DNA from: Acidobacteriota bacterium
GTDB lineage: Bacteria; Acidobacteriota; Terriglobia; Terriglobales; Acidobacteriaceae
Direction: 5' to 3'
Length of the DNA stretch: 64,000 bases
Assembly (NCBI GenBank): GCA_021810625.1
Contig: JAJZIJ010000007.1
Coordinates: 1 to 64,000 of the forward strand
The stretch's first letter is position 1, and the number at the start of each line of letters is the position of its first letter. Below, piece after piece: positions 18,151-26,612 of this stretch. Position numbers and translations under genes: made by a program. Below the pieces are notes generated by a model. The model was given only the letters and a program-made list of their open reading frames with translations. It was not told the DNA's origin and searched no databases.

Positions 18151-18987
18151 TCAGTGCATCCAGCGGCGGTCGTTGGGGTCTCGGTCTTTGTTGGGATCGG
18201 TATAACGGCCAGCAGCGCCGGGGTTTGTGTCGCGCTTGTGCTGGCGCATGTAGACCTCAAACTTGCGCGCGGCGCGTTTACGCTTCCAGCGGTAGTAGGC
18301 GTTGCGCGTGCCATAGATGCGCTCCGAAGCAGCGAAGGCGAAGCCGCGGCGCGGCGCTTGCTTTGCGTACAGGTAGCCGAAGAGCGCGCCGCCCAGATAC
18401 GCCAGATATGCAAACCCGCTTGGCCCCTGCATCAGGCTGGCAACGGCGATCAGAATGTAGATGAGCACCAGATATTTTGCGCGGATGGAAATAGGCAGAG
18501 GAAAAAGTAAAAATTGCTGATCGCCCATGCGGACGGCGAAGGCGGCCAGCAGTCCGAAGATTCCTCCCATCGGGCCAAAGGTGGTGGCCATCGGCGTCAG
18601 GTGGAAGATGCCGGTGTACGAGACGGCGATGGTGGCCAGCGCAGCTCCAATGACGGAGATGAAGTACAGTTCCGTGATCCAGCGCGTGCCGTAGGCGGCC
18701 TCCATGTACGCGCCGACAAACCAGAGCGAGAGCATGTTGAAGAGAATGCTCCAGATGCCGACGTGCAAAAAGCTGTAGGTCAGAATCTGCCAGAGCGCTC
18801 CACGTGTCACCATCGCCGGAGTGAGCGCGCCGAGACGGAGAATATCGCCAGCCACGCCGGGAGCAACCCAGCCCAGCAACAGCAATCCGAAATAAACCGC
18901 AAGATTTGCGTAGATCAGCTTGCGTACCATGCCGCCGAAGGGCGGAAAGGTCATCATCATCGAATTGGAAAAACCCGAACGAGGCAT
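18151..18987 (-). CDS. Rhomboid-fold membrane protein lacking catalytic residues (pseudo-rhomboid)
   Basis: 278 residues from the ATG at 18987, preceded by GGAGGAG. It has six or so membrane helices in rhomboid order: L1 region WQILTYSFLHVGIWSILFNM with the conserved Asn84, a helix-4 motif GPMGGIFG, and a helix-6 motif AYLGGALFGYLY. Active rhomboids have G-x-S-G and A-H-L-G-G here. In this protein the serine is Met140 and the histidine is Tyr197, so it should not cleave peptides. The cytoplasmic tail (about 215-278) is strongly basic and then Asp/Asn/Arg-rich. It may bind membrane proteins without proteolysis, like iRhoms or derlins (inference). Confidence 0.85.
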   Translation of the reverse strand: MPRSGFSNSMMMTFPPFGGMVRKLIYANLAVYFGLLLLGWVAPGVAGDILRLGALTPAMVTRGALWQILTYSFLHVGIWSILFNMLSLWFVGAYMEAAYGTRWITELYFISVIGAALATIAVSYTGIFHLTPMATTFGPMGGIFGLLAAFAVRMGDQQFLLFPLPISIRAKYLVLIYILIAVASLMQGPSGFAYLAYLGGALFGYLYAKQAPRRGFAFAASERIYGTRNAYYRWKRKRAARKFEVYMRQHKRDTNPGAAGRYTDPNKDRDPNDRRWMH

Positions 18988-19187
18988 ACTCCTCCAGCCT
19001 ACGGCACTCGCGCCGACTTGAAAACTGAATTGTGAAAATGTAGGCGGCGCGCGCCAGAGCGGGAAATCCACAGAGAATCTTTCCGGAGCGCTTGACGTGT
19101 GACGGTGCAGCCTCGGAAACTAGAAGGCAGAGAACGCCGCGTGAGCGATGGCGTTCATTTCGATATACTCGGAACCTTGGAGGAAAC

Positions 19188-19385
19188 ATGCCCGTTTGTC
19201 CAGAATGCGATACTCCCTTTAATTTTGCGGAGGATGAGGTTGACGAGGGCGAGGTCGTTCTGTGCGAGGAGTGCGGAACGGAGTACGAGATCGTCGCCAC
19301 GGATCCGCTCGAACTGAGCAAGGTGGAGGCGGCAGGCTACGACGATGAAGATGTCCAGCTTGGCGTTGAAGAGGAAGATGAGTAA
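19188..19385 (+). CDS. LysW-like small zinc-ribbon acidic protein
   Basis: 65 residues, ATG at 19188 with GGAGG seven bases upstream. CPEC (residues 4-7) and CEEC (about 27-30) form a zinc ribbon, followed by GTEYEIVATDPLEL and a very acidic tail ending EEEDE. The layout matches LysW/ArgW, the amino-group carrier proteins of lysine or arginine biosynthesis, where the substrate is attached to the C-terminal glutamate of an EDWGE motif. Here that motif is absent, although the last residue is still Glu. No lysX, lysZ, lysY or lysJ is nearby. A carrier role is possible but unproven. Confidence 0.65.
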   Translation: MPVCPECDTPFNFAEDEVDEGEVVLCEECGTEYEIVATDPLELSKVEAAGYDDEDVQLGVEEEDE

Positions 19386-19449
19386 GGCGGCTGCCGACGT
19401 ATTTTTCTGGGGCAGCGCGTTCTCCACTGTATTCCATACACTGAGAAGC

Positions 19450-19827
19450 ATGAGGGTGCGATACGCAATGCGACAGTTCATTCGATTCGTTGCCGCGGGA
19501 GCAATGATCGTGGCGGTGGCGGGCCTGTTTTTTTCCGCTCCGATTTTTGCCCAGTCTGCCAGCAAGATGGCCCAGGGAAAGGTGGAGGACAACAGCGGGC
19601 GTCCTTTGACCGACGCGATTGTCTATCTGAAGGACACCCGCACTCTGGACGTAAAGAGCTACATTACGCAGGCCGATGGCGGCTATCGTTTTGGTCAAAT
19701 CTCCAGCAACGACGATTACAAACTGTGGGCGGAGTTGAATGGAAAAAAGAGCGGCGTTAAAACGATCAGCTCTTTCGATGACAGGAAGAACCTTCTCATC
19801 AATCTGCATATCCATACAGAGAAATAA
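19450..19827 (+). CDS. Secreted carboxypeptidase-regulatory-like (transthyretin-fold) protein
   Basis: 125 residues from the ATG at 19450 (a second ATG at 19468 also fits, with GAGGG upstream). A signal peptide with FVAAGAMIVAVAGLFFSAPIFAQ is followed by one beta-sandwich: GKVEDNSGRPLTDAIVYLKDTRT, then GGYRFGQISSNDDYKLWAE and a C-terminal LLINLHI strand. This is the CarboxypepD_reg/TonB-dependent-receptor N-terminal module as a stand-alone protein, common in acidobacteria. Probably periplasmic. It lies 65 bp after the LysW-like gene. Confidence 0.78.
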   Translation: MRVRYAMRQFIRFVAAGAMIVAVAGLFFSAPIFAQSASKMAQGKVEDNSGRPLTDAIVYLKDTRTLDVKSYITQADGGYRFGQISSNDDYKLWAELNGKKSGVKTISSFDDRKNLLINLHIHTEK

Positions 19828-19842
19828 CTTAAAATGCGGCTT

Positions 19843-19960
19843 GCCATTCTGAGTTCTTTGACTCCGCTGAAGAATCAAAGCGGTGATGGCGGCACGACCC
19901 AGGCGACGATTCTCTGGATTCTTCTCTTCGGTCGCCGGGGCGACCTTCGCTCAGAATGAC
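19843..19960. repeat. Palindromic REP/MITE-like element, second copy
   Basis: Opens with gccattctgag...gaagaatc and closes with gattcttc...cgctcagaatgac, like the element at 261-359. Non-coding, placed between convergent genes. Confidence 0.75.
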
Positions 19961-19988
19961 ATTTTTCTGCAATTAAACTTGAACCAAT

Positions 19989-21188
19989 TTACGCAACAAT
20001 CAGCGGTGAGGCCAGCGCCTGTCCGGCGCTATAGCCTGAGGCCCAGGCCCACTGGAAATTAAACCCTCCCAGATGTCCGGTGACATCCACGACTTCGCCG
20101 ATAAAAAATAACCCACGCACACTTTTGCTTTCCAGCGTTTTTGCGGAGAGCGCATTGGTGTCCACGCCGCCTGCTGTGACCTCGGCTTTCTCGTAGCCCT
20201 CCGTGCCTGCGGGTGTGATGATCCAGCGATGTGACTGCTGCTCCATCTTTGCCAGCCCAGCATTCGTCCACGCGGCGGGTGGATACAGCGCAAGCCAGCG
20301 GTCGGCCATGCGCTGCGGCAGGATGGCGCGCAGCGCGTTTCTGGCAGTGGCGAGATCACGAGGCGCGCGTGGATCGAGCAGCGGTGTCGTCCAGATTCGA
20401 TCAGGAGCCAGGTCGAAGACGAGCGGCGCGGTCGGCTTCCAGTACGAAGAGATTTGCAGGATCGCCGGGCCGCTCAGTCCGCGATGCGTCAGCAGTAGTT
20501 TTTCGCGGAAGCGCTGCTTGCCGCACGTTGCAATCACCTCGGTCGAGAGACCGGCAAGATCGCAGTAGCGCTCGCGGTCTTCCGCATGAAAGATAATCGG
20601 CACCAGCGCGGGTCGGCAGGGCTGAATCGCCAATCCAAACTGCGTGGCAATGTCGTAGCCGAGCGAGGTCGCGCCCAGTTTGGGGATGGACAGGCCGCCA
20701 GTGGCGACGACCAGTGCCGGAGCGGAGAAGGTGGCGTTCTGCGTGGTTACATGAAAGCCAAGATTGTGTCCGACCTGCCGAATTTGCGCGTGGAGAAAAA
20801 TCTGCACGTTGGCAGCGTGAGCCTCCTGCTCCAGCAGCGTGACGATCTGCTGCGCGGAGTGGTCGCAGAAGAGCTGCCCCAGCGTTTTTTCGTGATAGGC
20901 AATCTTGTGTTTCTGTACCAGAGCGAGAAAATTCGCAGGTGTGTAGCGGGCCAGCGCGGATTTTGCAAAATGAGGATTGGCGGAAAGGAAATTCTCCGAC
21001 TTGCAGTGCAGGTTGGTGAAGTTGCAGCGGCCTCCGCCGGAGATGAGAATCTTTTTCCCAATGCGATCCGCGTGGTCGAGCACGGCGACGCGCTGGCCAT
21101 GCCTGCCCGCTTCAATGGCGCACATCATGCCTGCGGCACCCGCTCCAAGCACGAGAACGTCGAAGGTGTGGATGGGAAAATGTGTCAC
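19989..21188 (-). CDS. BaiN/HI0933-type FAD-dependent oxidoreductase
   Basis: Soluble flavoprotein, 399 residues. An N-terminal FAD-binding Rossmann motif VLGAGAAGMMCAIEAG is followed by the family signature RIGKKILISGGGRCNFTN (about residues 42-59). ATGGLSIPKLGATSLGY and the C-terminal GEVVDVTGHLGGFNFQWAWASG complete the HI0933/YhiN pattern. Members reduce various unsaturated substrates; the substrate here is unknown. The start is a GTG at 21188, just past the rpsA terminator, so it is probably transcribed by read-through or from its own weak promoter. Confidence 0.88.
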   Translation of the reverse strand: MTHFPIHTFDVLVLGAGAAGMMCAIEAGRHGQRVAVLDHADRIGKKILISGGGRCNFTNLHCKSENFLSANPHFAKSALARYTPANFLALVQKHKIAYHEKTLGQLFCDHSAQQIVTLLEQEAHAANVQIFLHAQIRQVGHNLGFHVTTQNATFSAPALVVATGGLSIPKLGATSLGYDIATQFGLAIQPCRPALVPIIFHAEDRERYCDLAGLSTEVIATCGKQRFREKLLLTHRGLSGPAILQISSYWKPTAPLVFDLAPDRIWTTPLLDPRAPRDLATARNALRAILPQRMADRWLALYPPAAWTNAGLAKMEQQSHRWIITPAGTEGYEKAEVTAGGVDTNALSAKTLESKSVRGLFFIGEVVDVTGHLGGFNFQWAWASGYSAGQALASPLIVA

Positions 21189-21207
21189 AGGAAAATCATC
21201 TCAGAAA

Positions 21208-21239
21208 CAAGAACGCCGTCCGTGTGGACGGCGTTCTTG
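21208..21239 (-). terminator. Rho-independent terminator of rpsA
   Basis: A perfect 14-bp stem with a 4-base loop (CAAGAACGCC.. / ..GGCGTTCTTG). On the minus strand it is followed by TTTCTGAG. It lies 22 bp beyond the rpsA stop and upstream of the flavoprotein start. Confidence 0.85.
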
Positions 21240-21260
21240 CGTGCCAGGGGGAATGCTGAC

Positions 21261-23201
21261 TTACTCGCGTTCGCTGCGCTTCCAGTTGATGAGGTCGCCC
21301 AGCGTGGTGGAGGAAGATGACGACGAAGAAGACGACGAGTTTGAAGAACCCGAACCGGACGACGAAGGAGCTTTGTAGGCTTCCACGTCGGCGCGGCTGG
21401 CTTCATCGCCAACGGCGCGCAGGCTCAGGCCAATCTTCTTTTCTTCAGGATTGTTCTTGATGATCTTGAAGTCGTGTTCCTGTCCAGCATCCAGCTTGAC
21501 CGGAACGCCGTGAACATCCGTCGCTTCCGAGACATGGCAGAGACCTTCGACACCCTCGGCCAACTCCACAAACGCGCCGAACTGAGCCACGCGTAGAACT
21601 TTGCCGTGGATCACGTCGCCGATGCGGTGCTGCTCGAAGAACGTTTCCCAGACATCGGGCTGCAACTGCTTCATGCCCAGAGAGAGACGGCGATGCTCCG
21701 GTTCAATGCCAAGCACCACAGCTTTGACCTTGTCGCCCTTCTTGACCACTTCCGAAGGGTGCTTGATGCGCTTGGTCCAGCTCATATTGCTGACGTGAAC
21801 CAGCCCGTCGATGCCGTCTTCAATTTCGATGAAGGCGCCAAATTCGGTCAGGTTGCGCACGCGGCCCTCAACCGTGGTTCCGGCAACGTACTTCTCGGCC
21901 AGATGCTCCCACGGATTTTCGAGCAGTTGCTTCATGCCGAGCGAGATGCGCCGATCCGAAGGATTGACGGCCAGGATTACGGTGTCGATCTCGTCGCCAG
22001 GCTTGACGATCTTGGAGGGATGCTTCATGCGCTTGGACCAGGTCATCTCCGAGACGTGAACCAGGCCTTCGATGCCCTGTTCCAGCTCGACAAACGCGCC
22101 GTAGTCGGTGACGCTGAGGATGCGGCCACGCACATGCGCGCCAATTGGATAGCGCTCGGCTACGTCGAGCCACGGGTCGGGCGTCAGTTGCTTGAAGCCC
22201 AGCGAGATGCGCTGTTTGTCTTTGTCGTACTTGAGGATTTTTACCTGAATCTCATCGCCAACGTTGACCAGATCCCGAGGATGCGTCAGGCGTCCCCAAG
22301 ACATGTCGGTGACGTGTAGCAGGCCGTCGATGCCGCCCAGATCGACGAAGGCGCCGTACTCGGTCAGGTTCTTCACCATTCCGGTCAGAACCGCGCCCTC
22401 TTCCAGATGCTCCAGTGTTTTGGAGCGCTTGGCATTCACTTCCTCTTCCAGAATTTCCTTGCGGCTGATGACCACGTTGCCGCGCTTTTTGTTCAGCTTG
22501 ATGACGCGGACTTCAAGGGTCTGGCCGATGTAGGTTTCCAGATTGCGAACCGGGCGAACCTCCACCTGGGAGCCGGGCAGAAATGCCTTGAGGCCGATAT
22601 CGACGGTCAAGCCACCCTTTACGCGGCTGACAACCACGCCGCTCACGGGTGTTTTATCGTTGGCAGCTTTTTCCAGCGTGTCCCAGATGCGGTGTCGCTG
22701 CGCTTTTTCATAGCTCAGCAGGTAGCCGCCCTCGTACTCGTCGCGCTCGACGACAACGTCGATCACCTGGCCGGGCTGCAACTTCGATTGGCCTGTGTGG
22801 TCGAGAACCTGCGCCAGTGGAATCAGGCCCTCGGATTTCAGGCCAACATCGACGACGACGTGCTTGTCGGTCAGCTTGATGACGGTGCCAGTGACGATAT
22901 TATCGTCTGCGGCCAGCGCTGCGGCTTCCGCAGCCTGCTCGCGGTCAAAGGATTCCAGCGCTGCGGCGAAATCTTCAAACGCGGCAGCATCGTCGGTGTG
23001 CATGCTGTCTTCGGCTTGGAGGGGATTTTCGACAGGGGCAGGGTCTTCAACAACGGTGTGGCTCGTCTGCTCGTTCATCGCAGAGTGAAAGGTGGATTCG
23101 GGGGCGTCGGCTTCTGCCGCGACCAGGTCAATGGCGTGGGTTTCCAGTTCGGTGTTCAGTGGGGTGCTCTCGGTGATATCGGGATGGAGGACGTCTACCA
23201 T
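21261..23201 (-). CDS. rpsA: 30S ribosomal protein S1 with long acidic N-terminal extension
   Basis: Unwinds and docks mRNA on the 30S subunit. 646 residues from the ATG at 23201. The first roughly 100 residues are acidic and unlike E. coli S1. Six S1 OB-fold repeats follow (starting near 103, 187, 275, 360, 447 and 534), the last four with the typical EYGAFVDL...GLLHVTDMSW pattern. The C-terminus has a polyserine stretch (about 615-630) and ends in TTLGDLINWKRSERE. No strong ribosome-binding site precedes the start, as in other rpsA genes that S1 autoregulates. A strong promoter lies about 330 bp upstream, leaving a long leader. Confidence 0.95.
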   Translation of the reverse strand: MVDVLHPDITESTPLNTELETHAIDLVAAEADAPESTFHSAMNEQTSHTVVEDPAPVENPLQAEDSMHTDDAAAFEDFAAALESFDREQAAEAAALAADDNIVTGTVIKLTDKHVVVDVGLKSEGLIPLAQVLDHTGQSKLQPGQVIDVVVERDEYEGGYLLSYEKAQRHRIWDTLEKAANDKTPVSGVVVSRVKGGLTVDIGLKAFLPGSQVEVRPVRNLETYIGQTLEVRVIKLNKKRGNVVISRKEILEEEVNAKRSKTLEHLEEGAVLTGMVKNLTEYGAFVDLGGIDGLLHVTDMSWGRLTHPRDLVNVGDEIQVKILKYDKDKQRISLGFKQLTPDPWLDVAERYPIGAHVRGRILSVTDYGAFVELEQGIEGLVHVSEMTWSKRMKHPSKIVKPGDEIDTVILAVNPSDRRISLGMKQLLENPWEHLAEKYVAGTTVEGRVRNLTEFGAFIEIEDGIDGLVHVSNMSWTKRIKHPSEVVKKGDKVKAVVLGIEPEHRRLSLGMKQLQPDVWETFFEQHRIGDVIHGKVLRVAQFGAFVELAEGVEGLCHVSEATDVHGVPVKLDAGQEHDFKIIKNNPEEKKIGLSLRAVGDEASRADVEAYKAPSSSGSGSSNSSSSSSSSSSTTLGDLINWKRSERE

Positions 23202-23677
23202 AGGACAGTCGGCTCTGGACTCAGTGCGAAACGGTGTCGCGTTTCGCGTGCAGTGTGGTTCCGCTGGGGCTGGTTCCAGAGCTGCGATCCGGTTCGGGTT
23301 TCTGGAAGGACGCTGTGGTTGGCAGTGTCTGGCAGAAGGTCGAGAACCGGAGATCGTGGATTCTCCTGTATCCGATCCCAACCTCTTCTTCTGCTGTGGT
23401 GCCAGCAGACTGCGAACAATGCCTTGCGGCGCAATGAGCCTACCTGAAGAAGCGTCGAGTTGAGATGTAGAGAAAACCCGTGATAGAGCTTGCCACGCAA
23501 GAGTCCAACGCGCAGCGCTCTCATAAGAACTATATCAATCCGTGGAAAACAGGTCAATCTTTTTCGGAGATTCGGGCGCAAACGTGAAACAAAGCAATTT
23601 TGACCTTGTGGCGCGATCCCCATAGAAATTTTGTTTTGTGTGGCGCATAAAGCGGCGCTCCTCGCTATACTCCGCGT
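23202..23677. other. Divergent gap between rpsA and the HIT gene; long rpsA leader
   Basis: No plausible gene. It contains the rpsA promoter (23529-23557) and a leader of about 320 nt with no recognised riboswitch. On the plus side, TATACT (23666-23671) sits seven bases before the HIT start, suggesting leaderless transcription of that gene. Confidence 0.5.
23529..23557 (-). promoter_or_regulatory. Sigma-70-type promoter for rpsA
   Basis: Read on the minus strand: TTGACC (23557-23552), a 17-bp spacer and TATAGT (23534-23529). Both hexamers are one base off consensus with ideal spacing. Confidence 0.65.
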
Positions 23678-24244
23678 ATGGATATTTTGTGGACACCGTG
23701 GCGCTATCGCTACGTCAGCACGGCAGACACGGCGCAGCGTCAGGGTGTGCCTGCGGCGCTGGCAGCTTGGCCGGGAGATACGCATTGCGTCTTCTGCAAT
23801 CTGCTGGAGGCTGCGCATTATGCGGTTGGCAAGGGTATGGCGCAGGTGGATGCGGATTGCGCGGCCAACATCATTTATCGCGCGCAGCATTGTTTCCTCT
23901 GCATGAATGCCTATCCATACAACTCCGGCCACGCCATGATTCTTCCTTACGCGCATACGGCGGAGTTCGGTACGCTGGACGCGGCGGTCGCCACAGAAAT
24001 GATGTTTTTGGCGCAAAAACTGGAGCGCGCGCTGCGGCGCATCTATCGTCCGGAGGGCATTAACATGGGCTTGAATCTCGGCAAGGCCGCTGGGGCCGGA
24101 GTAGCCGGACACCTGCATCTGCACATGCTGCCGCGCTGGACAGGCGACACAAATTTTATGACGGTGACGGGCGAGACGCGCGTGTTGCCGGAGAGTTTAG
24201 ACGAGGCGGGAGAACGCCTGCGGACTGTCCTGGCGCAGGATTAA
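23678..24244 (+). CDS. HIT-family hydrolase/phosphorylase (Ap4A phosphorylase-like)
   Basis: 188 residues. The histidine triad H145-L-H147-L-H149 (GHLHLHMLPRW) carries the nucleotidyl-transfer histidine. An N-terminal CVFC pair (C37, C40) suggests a zinc site. The opening MDILWTPWRYRY and the NAYPYNSGHAMILPY segment are those of the bacterial Ap4A phosphorylase/HIT branch (Rv2613c-like). Likely degrades dinucleoside polyphosphates in the cytosol. No Shine-Dalgarno sequence is visible. Confidence 0.88.
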   Translation: MDILWTPWRYRYVSTADTAQRQGVPAALAAWPGDTHCVFCNLLEAAHYAVGKGMAQVDADCAANIIYRAQHCFLCMNAYPYNSGHAMILPYAHTAEFGTLDAAVATEMMFLAQKLERALRRIYRPEGINMGLNLGKAAGAGVAGHLHLHMLPRWTGDTNFMTVTGETRVLPESLDEAGERLRTVLAQD

Positions 24245-24283
24245 AGCTTGTTGGTGAACTTGCCGGACTCAAGGGCACGGGTG
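24242..24283 (-). pseudogene. Short 3' remnant similar to the end of the NTF2-like gene at 25932
   Basis: On the minus strand this 42-bp stretch reads ...ESGKFTNKL-stop, close to the SNKFTTKL-stop that ends the gene at 25932. The DNA matches 21 of 22 bases (24241-24262 against 25932-25953). It overlaps the HIT stop codon on the other strand. It suggests a lost second NTF2-like gene or a small duplication around the glycosyltransferase. Confidence 0.4.
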
Positions 24284-25867
24284 CTATGGCGCTGCAATGC
24301 GCCAGACGGTCACATACTTCGGCGCAGCCCAGAGTATCTGCGATGCGGGCAGCGAAAGATATCCGGCAGGCTGAAAGGGAAGTCGGGAGTAGACCTCGAC
24401 GCCCGTAACCGTCCACTGCCCATTACCCAGCGACTGGCAGGTAAAGCGCGTACTCTCCAGAAAGATGGTGTCGCAATACGTTCGCTTGCCCCAATCGTCG
24501 AAGGGAATCGAGGGGCCGACAAATGCCTCGATGTGCTCGCGGCGAAGAAATTCCCCAAGTCCGTGCTGCGCCAGCTCCTTTTGGTAGCCCACGTCGCCCA
24601 TCAGCCCATCCGCAGGAACCACGGAGATGTCCGAGTAATACGCCATCGCTCCAGGCTGGTCGAAGGCCAGCAGGCGATGAATATGGTCGCGGCCTTCGAC
24701 GACCTGCTCCAGCGCCATTACGGGCAGCGGGCGCGTCTCCATCTTTGAGTGCTTCCATCCCATGCGATCCCACAGCAGCAGAGAAAGCAAAATAGCGCAG
24801 ACGATTCCCGCCACACGCAGAATCGCGCCCTGGCGCGCATCCCGCAGCAAACACTCCCCGGCGCGCGCGGAGGTCAGGGCCGCCAACAGCGCCCAACTGG
24901 CGTAGTACCACGTCCAGCGCGTCTCGCTGGTCATGTGCAGCACAATGTAGACCGCGTGCATCAACACCCCGGCAAAGAAGGGCAATTCCACCACGACCAG
25001 CCAGCGATCCCGCTGTTTGCGCCACAACACCAGCAATGAGATTGCCGAAATCGCCAGCGCCACCAGCGCCGTATGCGGCAGATTGTGCCCCAGCCGATGA
25101 TCTCCGGCGTTGCTCGACTTCAACAATCCGCTGATGGGCATAAAGGTGTGAAACCACACGATATTGCTGAGCAGATACCCGCCCCACACGCCAGCATAAA
25201 GCGGCACGAAAGCCAGATAGCGCCGTAGCAGGCGACGATCCTTCTGCCGCGCCGTCCACGCCAGCACCGCGATCCACAGACATGCAATGACAAAGATCGA
25301 ATCCAGACGACTCAATACCGCCAAAATCGCTGCGCCATGAAACGCAGCCTCGGATGTCCAGGTGGGCCGCTCCAGATAGCGCTCCAGCAGAAGAAGCATG
25401 GCCACCAGCACCGCTGCGCTCAACGATGATTCCGTCCCCAACTGCAAGCCAAACAAAAACGGAATCAGCAGCGTCCACGCAATCCAAGCCTGCGCTCCCA
25501 AACGGCAGAGCAGGCGCTGCGCTAGCAGCAGCACGGCAACATTCAGCAGCGCAATCAATGCGGCGATGGCGTGCAATCCGGCATCGCGACCGGGAAAGAT
25601 GCGGTACACCCCCGCGCAGAGCAGCATCCAGATTGGGTGATAGCCGTTGGTTGGCATCAGCCGATTGAAGGTGCTGCCATAGCCCAGCGCGACATTGCGC
25701 CCAACCTGCAGGTAGAAAAAACTATCGTCGGCAAAAAATGGATTGGGGAAGCGAATCAGCAGCGTGGCATAGGCCGCCGCCAGCAGTAGAAAAAAACTCC
25801 GCAGCCATAGCGGGGCGTGGCAGGAGCGTGGTTTCGCGTACATGGAGGCATCCATCGGGGAGGACAT
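24284..25867 (-). CDS. Polytopic membrane protein, probable GT-C-type glycosyltransferase
   Basis: 527 residues with about eleven hydrophobic helices. The first periplasmic loop has the acidic pair FFADDSFFYLQVGRN, then NGYHPIWMLLCAGVY, as in GT-C (ArnT/PMT-like) transferases that use polyprenyl-linked sugars. The C-terminal 130 residues are soluble, with an alternating alpha/beta pattern (MAYYSDISVVPADGLMGDVGY). Three in-frame ATGs lie at the start (25867, 25855, 25843); none has a clear ribosome-binding site. The acceptor is unknown. Confidence 0.7.
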   Translation of the reverse strand: MSSPMDASMYAKPRSCHAPLWLRSFFLLLAAAYATLLIRFPNPFFADDSFFYLQVGRNVALGYGSTFNRLMPTNGYHPIWMLLCAGVYRIFPGRDAGLHAIAALIALLNVAVLLLAQRLLCRLGAQAWIAWTLLIPFLFGLQLGTESSLSAAVLVAMLLLLERYLERPTWTSEAAFHGAAILAVLSRLDSIFVIACLWIAVLAWTARQKDRRLLRRYLAFVPLYAGVWGGYLLSNIVWFHTFMPISGLLKSSNAGDHRLGHNLPHTALVALAISAISLLVLWRKQRDRWLVVVELPFFAGVLMHAVYIVLHMTSETRWTWYYASWALLAALTSARAGECLLRDARQGAILRVAGIVCAILLSLLLWDRMGWKHSKMETRPLPVMALEQVVEGRDHIHRLLAFDQPGAMAYYSDISVVPADGLMGDVGYQKELAQHGLGEFLRREHIEAFVGPSIPFDDWGKRTYCDTIFLESTRFTCQSLGNGQWTVTGVEVYSRLPFQPAGYLSLPASQILWAAPKYVTVWRIAAP

Positions 25868-25931
25868 CCATAGAAAATTTCATGCAGGAGGGAGAGCCGA
25901 ATCCGACCGCGTGGTGTTCATGCTAACAGGG

Positions 25932-26471
25932 TTAAAGCTTGGTGGTGAACTTGTTGGAAAATCTATTGGGTCCCTTGCGCATTTTGCTGGCTTCAAAGCT
26001 GACGATTTTCCAATTGGCACCGTCGTAATGGTAGACGCGGGTGTAGCGATACCGTCCACTGACCAGATGTCCGTTGCGCGTACCCGTGACATCGGCTCTG
26101 GAGATGACCACAGCCGTGCTTCCGTAGATGCGGATTTTACGCTCGGAGGTGGTCATGGCTGTGAAATGGACGGCTCCGCTCTTAAATGCGTCCAGCGTTT
26201 CCGTCTTCGATTCCAGCGTGCCATTCGGGGAGATGCCGAGGTAGTCATCGGCCATCATGCTGGCCATCACGCTCACGTTGGCATCGAGTTGCGCGGCCAG
26301 CCATGTGCGCTCCAGGCGGGCAATGGCCTGCAACACAGACTTGGACTGGTGGTGGCGGGGAAGTACGGCATACGCTGGGGTGGCAGCGGCTGCCACTACG
26401 AACAGCAATACAACGCAGGTCATCCCGTCGGCGTAACGCTTCCAGCGAAAGTGTTTGGTATCGGCTCGCAT
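25932..26471 (-). CDS. Exported NTF2/SnoaL-like (DUF4440) protein
   Basis: 179 residues with a signal peptide (VVLLFVVAAAATPAYA, cut near residue 35). The mature part follows the NTF2-like cone fold of DUF4440: VLQAIARLERTWLAAQLDANVSVMASMMADDYLGISPNG, then SGAVHFTAMTTSERKIRIYGSTAVVISRADV and a final YHYDGANWKIVSFEASK. The YxxDG.WKIV ending is typical. A small-molecule binding or enzymatic role cannot be fixed. Its last codons recur at 24242-24262. Confidence 0.75.
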   Translation of the reverse strand: MRADTKHFRWKRYADGMTCVVLLFVVAAAATPAYAVLPRHHQSKSVLQAIARLERTWLAAQLDANVSVMASMMADDYLGISPNGTLESKTETLDAFKSGAVHFTAMTTSERKIRIYGSTAVVISRADVTGTRNGHLVSGRYRYTRVYHYDGANWKIVSFEASKMRKGPNRFSNKFTTKL

Positions 26472-26612
26472 GGTCGTAAGCGGATAGTAATCCGTGCCTG
26501 CGCCGGAGTCAAAAGAAAATTTACCCCTGAAACATCCATGATTTTTGGATGCAACAGAAAAAATAGACGACAGCCGCGCTGACCTCCATTTTCAGGGTCA
26601 ATTGCCCGAAAA

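Noticed and set aside
22407-23447. 346-residue open frame antisense to rpsA
   Set aside because: It is a shadow of the S1-domain repeats on the other strand, shows no domain of its own and lacks a ribosome-binding site.
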